This document shows, piece after piece, positions 18,539 to 27,237 of a stretch of DNA of 64,000 nt. The stretch is from the NCBI GenBank assembly GCA_031556375.1, contig JAVBTA010000011.1, forward strand, positions 133,312-197,311. Direction: 5' to 3'. Position 1 is the stretch's first letter. Each line of letters begins with the position of its first letter. The notes under the pieces were generated by a model. That model did not search any database. It was not told where the DNA came from and saw nothing but the letters and a program-made list of their open reading frames with translations. Position numbers and translations under genes: made by a program. This DNA comes from BNXB01 sp031556375. GTDB taxonomy: Bacteria > Bacteroidota > Bacteroidia > Bacteroidales > Azobacteroidaceae.

Positions 18539-19405
18539 CTATTTTTCAGTAAGCGTCATCAAATCCTCAATAAAAAATATCTTGTCACCCCAACCTTTAC
18601 CAAAAATAGAAGGTGAATGGGTGGAAAGAATCAATTGACAATTAGGATTCAATTCATGGATGATATCGATCAGTTTCTGTTGCCAGCTGATATGGAGGGA
18701 TATATCCGGCTCATCCATCAACAGGATATAAGGTTGTTCCTCCATCAGAAATACAGTGAACAGAATGATCAGTATTTGTTTTTCTCCGGAAGACAACTGC
18801 TCCAGGGCAATGTGACTTCCATTACGCCTGAAATAAACTTCATTTGTCTCCGGATCTATATTTATCTTTTTATTTGTTTCGGAGAAAATCTCATCGATAA
18901 ACCCGAACAAATTTTTTATCCTCGCATTGATTTTTTTTGCCTCAGATGGAAAATTAGTTGCCTTAAAACGATAATTCGAGAATGAAGGGCTCTCCTTCCC
19001 TACGGTATAAATCAGCTCATTAAGCTCCTTATCCAAAGGAGTTTCCATCTGTCTGATTGATTTTTTATCTCTTATAGGGACATCAAAAGTGGTAATAAAA
19101 TCATATTTGACTTTAATATCCGTTCCTTTTGTAACCCCTTTCTCATACGATATTGTTTCATCATCAACCTCTTCTGTAGACATATTTTCAATCACCAACT
19201 TAATATTGATCTGAATGCCTGTCTTTTTATTACTCAGATAGGTATATTTTTTCGACAATAAAGCATCTATACTTCGCAAAACGGTACTTTTTCCGCTACC
19301 GTTGATACCAACGAGAATATTGACATCATCGTTCAGGTCCCAATTCAAAGAGTATTTGTCCAGAAGACCGCTTAATTCTATTCTTTTGATTGGACTTGCT
19401 TTCAT
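18539..19405 (-). CDS. AAA (ABC-like) ATPase, AriA-like partner of DUF4435
   Basis: A 288-residue SMC/ABC-type ATPase. Walker A GINGSGKST is at residues 33-41, the ABC signature LSSGEKQ at 204-210, Walker B ILLMDEPD at 227-234 and the switch histidine in STHSP at 261-265. The core is compact, without a long coiled-coil arm, and is shorter than I recall for E. coli AriA. It begins 2 bp after the murE stop and ends 9 bp before the DUF4435 gene, so it is translated from the cell-wall operon mRNA. In PARIS the AriA ATPase senses phage anti-restriction proteins and holds AriB inactive; a similar sensor role is inferred here. It could also belong to another AAA_15/AAA_21 plus DUF4435 system. Confidence 0.78.
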   Translation of the reverse strand: MKASPIKRIELSGLLDKYSLNWDLNDDVNILVGINGSGKSTVLRSIDALLSKKYTYLSNKKTGIQINIKLVIENMSTEEVDDETISYEKGVTKGTDIKVKYDFITTFDVPIRDKKSIRQMETPLDKELNELIYTVGKESPSFSNYRFKATNFPSEAKKINARIKNLFGFIDEIFSETNKKINIDPETNEVYFRRNGSHIALEQLSSGEKQILIILFTVFLMEEQPYILLMDEPDISLHISWQQKLIDIIHELNPNCQLILSTHSPSIFGKGWGDKIFFIEDLMTLTEK

Positions 19406-19407
19406 GA

Positions 19408-20862
19408 CTATTCATTTTTAATGATTTCTTCCACGATTTCCCGGTCGTCAAAGTGATGTTTTACCCCTTTCACCTCCTGGTAATCTTCGTGTCCTTTGCC
19501 TGCAATCAGAATCACGTCGCCGCTCTGAGCCAACATACAAGCCGTACGTATAGCCTCTTTCCTGTCGACGATACAAAGAGTTGCCTTCCGTTCCACAATA
19601 TCCAATCCGGCCACCATATCATCAATGATATCCTGTGGCTCTTCAAATCGGGGATTATCGGAAGTTAAAATCACTCTGTTACTATTTTTAACGGCTTCCT
19701 GAGCCATGATCGGACGTTTTCCTTTATCCCGGTTACCGCCACAGCCAACTACAGTGATCACGTTTCCACCGCCTTCCAACACTTCATGGATAGCATTCAG
19801 CACATTTGTCAGAGCATCCGGAGTATGAGCATAATCGACAATAACCGAATAACCTTTCGATGAACGCTGCACCTGAAACCGGCCGGCAACAGAAGTCAAA
19901 GTACTCAGCAATAGCAGTACTTCTTCCGGATCCTCTCCCAATAAAACAGCAGCGCCATATACTGCCAACAGGTTATAGGCATTGAATTTCCCTACAAACC
20001 GGGTATTGACTTCTTTTCCATTGACAGACATGATAGTCCCGTCGAAATGGGATTCGATTATTTTTCCTTTAAAATCCGCTAACGAAAGTAATGAATATGC
20101 CTTTTTATCCGCTTTTGTATTTTGCAACATGAACATTCCGTTCTTATCGTCCTTGTTAGTCAACGCAAATGCAGTTGACGGAAGATTATCAAAGAATAAT
20201 TTCTTGGCATCACGATAAGCCTCAAATGTTTTATGGTAATCCAGGTGATCGCGGGTGAGATTTGTGAAAATACCTCCTTTGAAATACAATCCACTGATTC
20301 GTTTTTGATCTATAGCATGCGAACTGGCTTCCATAAATACATATTCACATCCCGCATCAACCATTTGAGCCAATAATTTATTCAACTCAACAGGATCGGG
20401 AGTCGTATGTGTTGCAGGCACTTCCAATCCATCTATATAATTGCAAACCGTAGATAACAAGCCTGCTTTATATCCTAATTTACGGAACAATTCATACAAC
20501 AGAGTTGCAATTGTAGTCTTTCCATTCGTACCGGTAACTCCAACCAATGTTAGTTGGACAGAAGGTTCTCCATTAAACATAGAAGCAAGTTTACCTAAAG
20601 CATCGGCTGAATCGGCCACCTGAACATAAGTGATACTGTCAACTTTCGCTTCAGGAGGAGTCTGACATACAATTGCCTTTGCACCATTCTCAATAGCTTT
20701 ATCAATATATTGATGTCCGTCGGATTGTGTCCCTGGAACAGCAATAAACAGGAATCCTGGTTCAATTTTACGTGAATCGGCATGAATTCCGGTCACTTCC
20801 ACTGCAAGTGATCCGGTGACTTTCGCGTCAGGAATAATACTGATTAATTCTTCGAGTTGCAT
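19408..20862 (-). CDS. murE: UDP-MurNAc-tripeptide synthetase MurE (meso-DAP type)
   Basis: A 484-residue Mur ligase adding the third amino acid of the stem peptide. The P-loop GTNGKTT is at residues 111-117 and the substrate motif DNPR at 402-405. DNPR is the signature of enzymes that add meso-diaminopimelate rather than lysine, so the murein is predicted to be DAP type. It lies 8 bp after ftsI. Usually mraY follows in related clusters; here the AAA/DUF4435 pair intervenes. Confidence 0.97.
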   Translation of the reverse strand: MQLEELISIIPDAKVTGSLAVEVTGIHADSRKIEPGFLFIAVPGTQSDGHQYIDKAIENGAKAIVCQTPPEAKVDSITYVQVADSADALGKLASMFNGEPSVQLTLVGVTGTNGKTTIATLLYELFRKLGYKAGLLSTVCNYIDGLEVPATHTTPDPVELNKLLAQMVDAGCEYVFMEASSHAIDQKRISGLYFKGGIFTNLTRDHLDYHKTFEAYRDAKKLFFDNLPSTAFALTNKDDKNGMFMLQNTKADKKAYSLLSLADFKGKIIESHFDGTIMSVNGKEVNTRFVGKFNAYNLLAVYGAAVLLGEDPEEVLLLLSTLTSVAGRFQVQRSSKGYSVIVDYAHTPDALTNVLNAIHEVLEGGGNVITVVGCGGNRDKGKRPIMAQEAVKNSNRVILTSDNPRFEEPQDIIDDMVAGLDIVERKATLCIVDRKEAIRTACMLAQSGDVILIAGKGHEDYQEVKGVKHHFDDREIVEEIIKNE

Positions 20863-20870
20863 ATCTGGCT

Positions 20871-23054
20871 CTATTTTAGTTGAATGGATATTGTTTGCCC
20901 TTTTACTACCCTCGTTCCCGGAGTTATCGATTGACTATAAACCATTCCCCGTCCCGAGAGGTTAACTCTTAACCCTGCATTTTCAAGCACAAAAACAGCA
21001 TCTTTAGCTCCCATACCTGCAACGTTAGGTACCAGATTATCCGCCACCTTCCGATCATTCAACACCAGTTTACTGCCTACAATATTAGCACTAACCAGGT
21101 TTTTATTGCTTTCCATACTGTCTTTATACAATACGTCGAGCTTATCCAACGCGTATTCGGTTTGGGTATAAAATCCATTCTTAATACGTGGAACAAGCGG
21201 ATTGATCGTATCTTTCTCACATTTATTTGCCTCATCATACAAACTACGGGCATAAACCTCTTCTGCAATAGTCTTAAACACGGTTCCACACATAAGTCCT
21301 CCGGAAGGAGCTCCGTTGCGAGGCTTTCTGATAAGTACTATACATGAATACTTTGGTTTATCTGATGGAAAAAATCCACAAAATGACACCTGGTGTGTCA
21401 GTCCTCCACTTTTATACCCGGCAGCTCCTTGCGATATTTGCGCCGTACCCGTCTTTCCCGATATTCTTACATATTCCGAGTATGCTGGTTTTCCGGTTCC
21501 ATCCGGTTGATTAACCACATCATCGAGCATTATACGAATCTGTTTCAACGTATTTGGAGAACATATTTGTTTGTTGATAGTCTCCGGCTTCCTCTTTTCC
21601 AGAACTCTTCCATCATCTCTGATTTCTTTTACGAAGAACGGTTTAACCATTTTTCCGTCATTCGCAACTGCATTGAAAAATGTAAGCGTATAGATTGGCG
21701 GAACCTGAGTTTCATAACCAAAAGACATCCAGGGCAAGGTTGTTTTTGACCAATACCTGGCAGAATCTTTCGGAGAACGTATTTTCGCACGTCCCGCTCC
21801 CGGAATCTCAAGTTTGAAATCCTGATTCAGACCTATTTTATAAATTCCTTCCACAAACTTAGACGGGTTGTTTTCATATCCTTTCAGAATAATTTTTGCC
21901 ACACCCACATTTGAAGAATAACGAATTGCTTTTGAGGCCGTAATTGTACCATACCCTCCTCTGTGTGCGTTATGATCACGAACAACAGAACCTGCATAAG
22001 TATACAGGCCATTCCCCGTTTCAACAGTGTCATCAGGATGAACCACACCATCTTCAAGTGCGACCATCATCGAAACGACTTTGAAAGTAGAACCCGGCTC
22101 TGTTTCATCCGCCACAGCATGGTTCTTAGTTTCCGTCCAAACCCCTTCCCTGATACGCCCCATATTCGTAATGGCCTTGATCTCACCTGTACTTACCTCC
22201 ATAACAACAGCGGTTCCGGATTCAGCATCGATCTCCTTCAATTTATTCAATAAGGCCTTCTCTGTAATATCCTGAATCTCTATATCGATAGTCGTAACAA
22301 TATCTTTCCCGTTTACCGGATAAATAAGCGGTTCGGCTGTTGTCCTACCATAGATTTTCTTAATCATACTTACCCCCGGTATTCCCCTCAACAGAGAATC
22401 GTATTCCAATTCCAGTCCGTTCTTTCCTCCTTTTTCGAAATCTCCGTAAATATCTCCGATTGTACGGGATGCAAGAGTTCCAAAAGGTTTGCTTCGTTTT
22501 AAAAATTCTTTGGTATACAATCCTGATTTATTCCGGCTCTGACTGAGAAACGGCAGTTTTCGGATCTCTTTCAATTCCAAATAGTTTACTCTTCTGTCCA
22601 GAAGAGAATATTCCCGGCTTTTTCTTGCGATCGTTTTTCCTTTATTGATCTGGTTAGCCTCATTCTGACGCATTTTCCAGCCGTTCAGAATATGATTTTT
22701 ATAATATCCTGCCGATTTTTCAGGATACATTTTACTCAAACCTTCGGCCAATGGCCCTACATACTTCATTAAAGTGTCTTTTTGTAAGCCATCCGCCCAA
22801 AAATCTATATATAAATGGTATAGCGATTCGCTTGTCGCCATTAACCTGTAATCCGAAGAATAAATATTTCCTCTGGCAGCAGGAATTTCTTTATTTGGTC
22901 GCTTCAGAGTGGCTTCCAGTTTTCGCCATGTCTTTCCTGTCACAAAAGAAGTATAACAAGCCCTGCCTATTATCGCGATGACAATAAGTCCAAAGACAAG
23001 AGCCACAATAAAGTAGTTCCTCCGGATTTTATTATTCAGGGTCTTTTTTGCCAT
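20871..23054 (-). CDS. ftsI: Septal transpeptidase FtsI (class B PBP with PASTA domain)
   Basis: A 727-residue class B penicillin-binding protein. An N-terminal membrane anchor is at about 13-35, then the dimerisation/pedestal domain. The transpeptidase domain has the SxxK motif S322-T-F-K325 (in EPGSTFKV), an SSN motif and KTGTAQ. A C-terminal PASTA domain follows (about 665-727; VPNVAGMGAKDAVFVL). It cross-links septal peptidoglycan with FtsW. The PASTA tail makes it longer than E. coli FtsI and resembles sporulation-type or Gram-positive PBPs; this is usual in Bacteroidota. The start is 1 bp after the ftsL stop. Confidence 0.96.
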   Translation of the reverse strand: MAKKTLNNKIRRNYFIVALVFGLIVIAIIGRACYTSFVTGKTWRKLEATLKRPNKEIPAARGNIYSSDYRLMATSESLYHLYIDFWADGLQKDTLMKYVGPLAEGLSKMYPEKSAGYYKNHILNGWKMRQNEANQINKGKTIARKSREYSLLDRRVNYLELKEIRKLPFLSQSRNKSGLYTKEFLKRSKPFGTLASRTIGDIYGDFEKGGKNGLELEYDSLLRGIPGVSMIKKIYGRTTAEPLIYPVNGKDIVTTIDIEIQDITEKALLNKLKEIDAESGTAVVMEVSTGEIKAITNMGRIREGVWTETKNHAVADETEPGSTFKVVSMMVALEDGVVHPDDTVETGNGLYTYAGSVVRDHNAHRGGYGTITASKAIRYSSNVGVAKIILKGYENNPSKFVEGIYKIGLNQDFKLEIPGAGRAKIRSPKDSARYWSKTTLPWMSFGYETQVPPIYTLTFFNAVANDGKMVKPFFVKEIRDDGRVLEKRKPETINKQICSPNTLKQIRIMLDDVVNQPDGTGKPAYSEYVRISGKTGTAQISQGAAGYKSGGLTHQVSFCGFFPSDKPKYSCIVLIRKPRNGAPSGGLMCGTVFKTIAEEVYARSLYDEANKCEKDTINPLVPRIKNGFYTQTEYALDKLDVLYKDSMESNKNLVSANIVGSKLVLNDRKVADNLVPNVAGMGAKDAVFVLENAGLRVNLSGRGMVYSQSITPGTRVVKGQTISIQLK

Positions 23055-23055
23055 A

Positions 23056-23430
23056 TTATTTCTTTATTTCGTATACAGGAGTCTTAGAGCTGGATAAATT
23101 CAGTCCTTTCTCCACAATCAATGCCTCTATCTGCGACTGACGACTATTTGTAGTCAATTGCGTAGAAATCACCAGGTTCTCATATTTCACATCTTTCAGT
23201 TCCGTCTTCAACCGGTCGATTTCCGTCAATTTTTTCAGACAGGAATAGCGGTTACTGATAAACAGCACAAAGAGAAATGTAATCAGGATAATCAGTTTGG
23301 ATTGTTTTACCACAAAGTCTTCCTTCAGGATGTCCCCACCCAGAACACTCCCAATGGAAACCTTTTTCTTTTTACCTGAAAATTCCCGGGTTTCCGTTTT
23401 ATATTCCCTGTAATTACTTTCTTCTTCCAT
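23056..23430 (-). CDS. ftsL: FtsL-like division protein
   Basis: A 124-residue bitopic protein. A charged cytoplasmic N-terminus of about 40 residues leads to a membrane helix (LIILITFLFVLFISNRYS) and then a periplasmic coiled coil (EIDRLKTELKDVKYENLVI). Size, topology and position between rsmH and ftsI identify it as FtsL, the FtsQ/FtsB partner that activates FtsWI. Sequence similarity within this family is low, so the call is by context. The ATG overlaps the rsmH stop by one base. Confidence 0.85.
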   Translation of the reverse strand: MEEESNYREYKTETREFSGKKKKVSIGSVLGGDILKEDFVVKQSKLIILITFLFVLFISNRYSCLKKLTEIDRLKTELKDVKYENLVISTQLTTNSRQSQIEALIVEKGLNLSSSKTPVYEIKK

Positions 23431-24341
23431 TATATTTTTTCCACTATTCTCAACTTAGCACTTCTGGATCTCGGATTACTCTCAATTTCTTCTTCTCCGG
23501 GTATAATTACCTTATTATTTATCACTTTGAACGGAGAATGAACGTTTCCATAAAAATCCTTATCTACCTCTCCTTCAAAATTTCCTGTTTTAAAGAAATT
23601 CTTCACCAAACGATCCTCCAAAGAATGGTAAGTAATCACGACTAGCCTGCCTCCTGGTTTCAGAAGATCCCTCGCCTGCAATAACATCTCCTTCAGAGTC
23701 TCCATTTCTTTATTAAGCTCTATCCGTAAGGCTTGATACACTTGTGCCAACTGCTTTTTTTCTTTCTCTCTTCCAAAAAATGGCTTGATTATATCCAGAA
23801 AATCCTGATTTGTTACTATCTTTTTTCCGTCCCTTGCTTTTACTATCGAACGACTCAAAGCCCGGGCATTTTTTATTTCTCCATAAAAATAAAAGACATC
23901 AGCCAAAGCCTCTTCCGAGTACTCATTCAGGATATCCGAGGCTTTCTTTCCGGAACGCTTATTCATCCTCATATCCAACTCGCCATCAAAACGGAAAGAA
24001 AATCCACGGGTCTCATCGTCAAAATGATGGAAAGAAACACCTAGATCGGCAAGCAAACCATCGACAGACTCAATCCCGTACCAATCCATAAAATTGGACA
24101 GATAACGAAAGTTACTTCTTACAAAAGTAAAATGTCCGTTTTTAAAAATATTCCTTTCGGCATCCTCATCCTGGTCAAATCCGAACAACCGGCCTTTTCC
24201 CTTGAGCTGCTTAAGAATCTCACGTGAATGTCCGCCACCACCAAAAGTAACATCGACATAAACGCCTTCCGGATAAATATTTAACCCTTCAATTGTCTCA
24301 CTTAGCAATGCCGGAACATGATAATTTAAGTTGCCATCCAT
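23430..24341 (-). CDS. rsmH: 16S rRNA (cytosine-1402-N4)-methyltransferase RsmH
   Basis: A 303-residue Class I SAM methyltransferase (MraW). The SAM-binding segment VDVTFGGGGHSREIL is near residues 28-42, GLLADLGVSFHHFDD near 95-109, the catalytic-region NEEMETL-type helix near 215 and TYHSLEDR near 240. It N4-methylates C1402 in the ribosomal P site. It overlaps mraZ by 16 bp, the conserved mraZ-rsmH arrangement at the head of the dcw operon. Confidence 0.97.
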   Translation of the reverse strand: MDGNLNYHVPALLSETIEGLNIYPEGVYVDVTFGGGGHSREILKQLKGKGRLFGFDQDEDAERNIFKNGHFTFVRSNFRYLSNFMDWYGIESVDGLLADLGVSFHHFDDETRGFSFRFDGELDMRMNKRSGKKASDILNEYSEEALADVFYFYGEIKNARALSRSIVKARDGKKIVTNQDFLDIIKPFFGREKEKKQLAQVYQALRIELNKEMETLKEMLLQARDLLKPGGRLVVITYHSLEDRLVKNFFKTGNFEGEVDKDFYGNVHSPFKVINNKVIIPGEEEIESNPRSRSAKLRIVEKI

Positions 24342-24772
24342 TTCTGTAGTCCTTTCTTGAAATCATCCGGAGTCATCATCGGCTTGTCCAGCTTTTTACG
24401 CGCCCAGATTTCGATTGTGTAATTCATTCCGACAAACCGGACTTCCGAAGCAATTCCTACTAATTGCAAATAACGCTTCGGAATCAGGACTCTTCCGTTA
24501 GAATCCATCTCCAACTCCTCTGCATCCATTACATACTGATGGAATATCATTTCTTGTTCTTCATCCCAACGATTCAGTTTCGAACGAAGCTCGGACAACT
24601 CCTCATCCCAAATATTTTTAGGATACAGAACCAGGCAATCCAGGAAAATATTTTTGCGTAGCACCAGCTTCTCAACACCTGATGCCTGCAGGTTTTTGCG
24701 AAAAACAGCCGGCACAAAAAGTCTCCCTTTTGCGTCTGCTTTTGCGTCTATATTTCCCAAAAATCTTTCCAT
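24326..24772 (-). CDS. mraZ: Transcriptional regulator MraZ
   Basis: A 148-residue double-AbrB-fold protein. Each half carries the family motif: DAKGRLFVPAVFR at residues 11-23 and DSNGRVLIPKRY at about 94-105. MraZ forms ring oligomers and in studied bacteria represses its own operon by binding direct repeats in its promoter. Upstream here, two TGGnG repeats 10 bp apart lie beside the -7 box, a plausible operator. It is the first gene of the leftward dcw operon. Confidence 0.96.
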   Translation of the reverse strand: MERFLGNIDAKADAKGRLFVPAVFRKNLQASGVEKLVLRKNIFLDCLVLYPKNIWDEELSELRSKLNRWDEEQEMIFHQYVMDAEELEMDSNGRVLIPKRYLQLVGIASEVRFVGMNYTIEIWARKKLDKPMMTPDDFKKGLQKWMAT

Positions 24773-24799
24773 TTAAGAAGTTCAGCCAATAATTCAGGG

Positions 24800-24830
24800 T
24801 AAAGATACAATATTCTCCACTTTTCCCCAC
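24800..24830 (-). promoter_or_regulatory. Candidate dcw operon promoter and MraZ operator
   Basis: Read leftwards, GTGGGGAAAAGTGGAGAAT (24830-24812) holds two repeats, TGGGG and TGGAG, 10 bp apart, resembling the TGGGN repeats with 5-base spacers bound by E. coli MraZ. It is followed at 24807-24800 by TATCTTTA, a 7/8 match to the -7 consensus. The mraZ ATG lies 27 bases further on. A single AAGTGGAG copy on the plus strand around 24920 is a possible extra site. Confidence 0.45.
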
Positions 24831-24944
24831 ATAATTATGCAAAAATCATGCAAAAAAGTTTTCAACAGGATGTTGATAAGTTTAAATCATTGAAACAAAG
24901 CTGGTTTTATTCAAATAAAAAAGTGGAGCAAAAACATTCATCAT

Positions 24945-25090
24945 AATTTCGTGCGTCAGCCTAAATTTCGTGCGTCAGCCCATCACCGCGAGAGCGGTGT
25001 AATCTTAGTAGGCGGGGGTGTCAACCCCCGTATGATGCCAACCCGCACCGCCTACGCTCGCCCGGGTGATGACACCACCATTGCATCAAT
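24945..25090 (+). repeat. Dispersed hairpin repeat, copy B (longest copy)
   Basis: Begins with two direct copies of AATTTCGTGCGTCAGCC (24945-24961 and 24964-24980). Then comes a perfect hairpin CACCGC-GAGA-GCGGTG (24984-24999), then CGGGGGT-GTCA-ACCCCCG (25013-25030) nested in GTAGGCGG (25008-25015) and CCGCCTAC (25048-25055), with a further ACCCG/CGGGT pairing (25041-25067). It lies between the mraZ promoter and the lplA 3' end, with no coding frame. The element family is not one I recognise. It has the look of a REP/MITE-like or structured RNA-forming repeat. Confidence 0.75.
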
Positions 25091-25105
25091 GAATTCCAGC
25101 ACAAA

Positions 25106-25828
25106 TCAATATCGATAAATCCAGGATGGCGTTTGGTATTTCTCCGCCGCAAGGCACTGTATTGTAATTTTTTCCGAATCAGAAAATTGATAAAATTTAT
25201 TATCAGCATCAAGATTCAGAAAATAATCAAAAATCATTTGCTTCAATTCTGAAAGGTTTATCTCGCTAATCAAATGATCTACTATATTCGTAACTTTACT
25301 CCTGACTGATTCTACAGCTTTAATTCTGGATTTCACGGGGACGCCAACAGGAGTCAATGAATTATATAGTCTTTCCAGGTGTGAGGAAAAAAGAAGGGAA
25401 CAATGATGCAGTGAAGAACTCTTATGAATACACTGAGCGCTTCCTGATATTTTCAGGTTATTAATAAATAAATTATTACGGGCATCTGTCCGTAATCCAT
25501 TTACTAAAGGAGAGAATAATTCGGCTAATTGTGCCGTAAAAACAGAATAATCACCGGAAGAATTACGCTCAATATGAGTTATATTAAGGTTTCCCAAATC
25601 GTGGTAGACAGCTCCACCACCGGTCATTCTCCTGGCAATACGTATTTTATTGGATTCCGCATACCCTGCATTAACCTCATTTTCAACACATTGATATTTT
25701 CCAACTACTACAACCGGCATACTTTGCCAAAGCATCAGAACATCTTCCCGAATATTTTTCAGAAGATATTCTTCAGCAGCCAGATTAAAATAAATATCAG
25801 TATGGAGGTTGTCGATACAAAGCATCAA
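25106..25828 (-). CDS. Lipoate--protein ligase A family protein
   Basis: A 240-residue LplA/LipB-fold ligase. The lipoate/adenylate loop RRMTGGGAVYHDLGN is at about residues 66-80, and the lysine motif NLKISGSAQ follows near 127-135. It should attach lipoate (or octanoate) to lysines of E2 and GcvH proteins. The accessory C-terminal domain of E. coli LplA is short or lacking, so it may be a LipM/LplJ-like or partial-reaction enzyme. It is the last gene of a leftward set, 11 bp after the DUF1080/PHP lipoprotein. Confidence 0.85.
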   Translation of the reverse strand: MMLCIDNLHTDIYFNLAAEEYLLKNIREDVLMLWQSMPVVVVGKYQCVENEVNAGYAESNKIRIARRMTGGGAVYHDLGNLNITHIERNSSGDYSVFTAQLAELFSPLVNGLRTDARNNLFINNLKISGSAQCIHKSSSLHHCSLLFSSHLERLYNSLTPVGVPVKSRIKAVESVRSKVTNIVDHLISEINLSELKQMIFDYFLNLDADNKFYQFSDSEKITIQCLAAEKYQTPSWIYRY

Positions 25829-25839
25829 CCAACGGATTA

Positions 25840-27219
25840 TTAGATATTTTTACTTTGAGGGATGAATATATCGGCAGCAGTCAAACCACAAGCCTTAATC
25901 ATTTCTATGGAATATTCCAGCTTACCAACATCATCCGGAGAAGTATTGTTTGTTCCGAACGTAAATTTAGCGCCTGAAGCTTTTGCCATTTTAATAAATG
26001 CCTCAGAAGGAATACGATACCTGTTGTTGATTTCTATGGCAATATTATTTTTCACACAAGCATCGATCACTTTTTGCATACGTTCAGGAGTCCAAAGAAC
26101 ATCATACTCCGACATCATATCGAGAGGAATAAATGTAGGATTCACATAAATCTGGATAGGTTCGCTATTAAAGATACCACAAGCTCTTTCTACCAACATA
26201 TCCATAAACTGCTGTTTATCGTCGACAAAAGTTTCTTCAGGAATCCAAAGCCTCATCCGGCGACCTTTATTATCTGTCCAGGTCATTGCATCCGTGAAAC
26301 GATAATCAAATTTATTCATAGCTTCACGCGAAAACATCTCAACCCACTCTCGACCTTCGGCCTGCATTGGTTTCAGGAAAGGCAGATGCCTCATTGAATC
26401 TACCCAGGCACTGATACCGGCATCATCTGTTATAGGGAAATTTTTTCCACAATTAGGAGCAATACCATAAGTTATTCCGTATTTACGGGATTGAGCCGCC
26501 GCTTGCTCTTTCGTCCAACCACCTTTCAGATGTAAATGGTAGTCGATAGTCGGAAAATTTTGTTGTTGCAAACGAATTATTTCATCTGTTTGCTCATCAA
26601 TTGGCTCTGATTGAGCGGTTAAATCATCAGGCAATTTTATCAGGCGAATATTACGGAATTCGACCGGAACATCAGTCAAACCGGCAAACACAAATACACC
26701 CTTAGAGAGTATCCGTCCGGCATTAGCAGGCTCACGATAAGGCTTTTCCGGCTCAACGTAATCTGTTACAAACACATTATTGACCCATACTTTAATTTGT
26801 TTTCCTGCAACTTCAATCTTTACAGGAATCCAGGCATTATTATCAGCTGTACGAACACCAAAATTCCTAACGGCAGAAAGGCTTCCTGTCTTACGCCAAT
26901 CTGTGGCACTCTCATTATTATTGATTAGTACTTCATACCCGGAATCTTTCTTGTTTGCACCTGCAGAATGGAAATAAACAGCACCAATTGCATTATCTGC
27001 AGTCTGACACTCAAATTCCAGTTCAAAATTTTTAGCAGAAGCTTTTGTACATGCTGAAGCATCAGCCCCAACAAGTTTCAGGCTTTCCGAACTCAGGTTT
27101 ACATTACCCGTGGTAATCCAATTCTCTGTTTTTCCGGTATCGATAGTCTCCACTTTCCCGGTTTGAGAACATGCTGTAATCAATAACGCTGATATACAAG
27201 TGCAAAACAGTCTTCTCAT
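25840..27219 (-). CDS. Lipoprotein with DUF1080 and C-terminal PHP-like domain
   Basis: A 459-residue predicted lipoprotein. The signal sequence ends in a lipobox with C17 (LITAC). Residues about 35-195 form a DUF1080/concanavalin-like jelly roll (AIGAVYFHSAG; PVEFRNIRLI). Residues about 220-459 form a PHP-like metal-hydrolase domain beginning with the motif DYHLHLKGG and ending with a TFGTNNTSPDD segment. DUF1080 proteins include sugar hydrolases or 3-keto-glycoside lyases; the PHP part could be a phosphoesterase. Substrate unknown. It is likely exposed in the periplasm or outer membrane and lies 18 bp after the FKBP lipoprotein gene. Confidence 0.8.
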   Translation of the reverse strand: MRRLFCTCISALLITACSQTGKVETIDTGKTENWITTGNVNLSSESLKLVGADASACTKASAKNFELEFECQTADNAIGAVYFHSAGANKKDSGYEVLINNNESATDWRKTGSLSAVRNFGVRTADNNAWIPVKIEVAGKQIKVWVNNVFVTDYVEPEKPYREPANAGRILSKGVFVFAGLTDVPVEFRNIRLIKLPDDLTAQSEPIDEQTDEIIRLQQQNFPTIDYHLHLKGGWTKEQAAAQSRKYGITYGIAPNCGKNFPITDDAGISAWVDSMRHLPFLKPMQAEGREWVEMFSREAMNKFDYRFTDAMTWTDNKGRRMRLWIPEETFVDDKQQFMDMLVERACGIFNSEPIQIYVNPTFIPLDMMSEYDVLWTPERMQKVIDACVKNNIAIEINNRYRIPSEAFIKMAKASGAKFTFGTNNTSPDDVGKLEYSIEMIKACGLTAADIFIPQSKNI

Positions 27220-27237
27220 AATAACCTACCTGAAATT

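Noticed and set aside
24945..24980. CRISPR-like direct repeat
   Set aside because: Only two copies separated by 2 bases, no spacers and no cas genes; better explained as part of the dispersed repeat.
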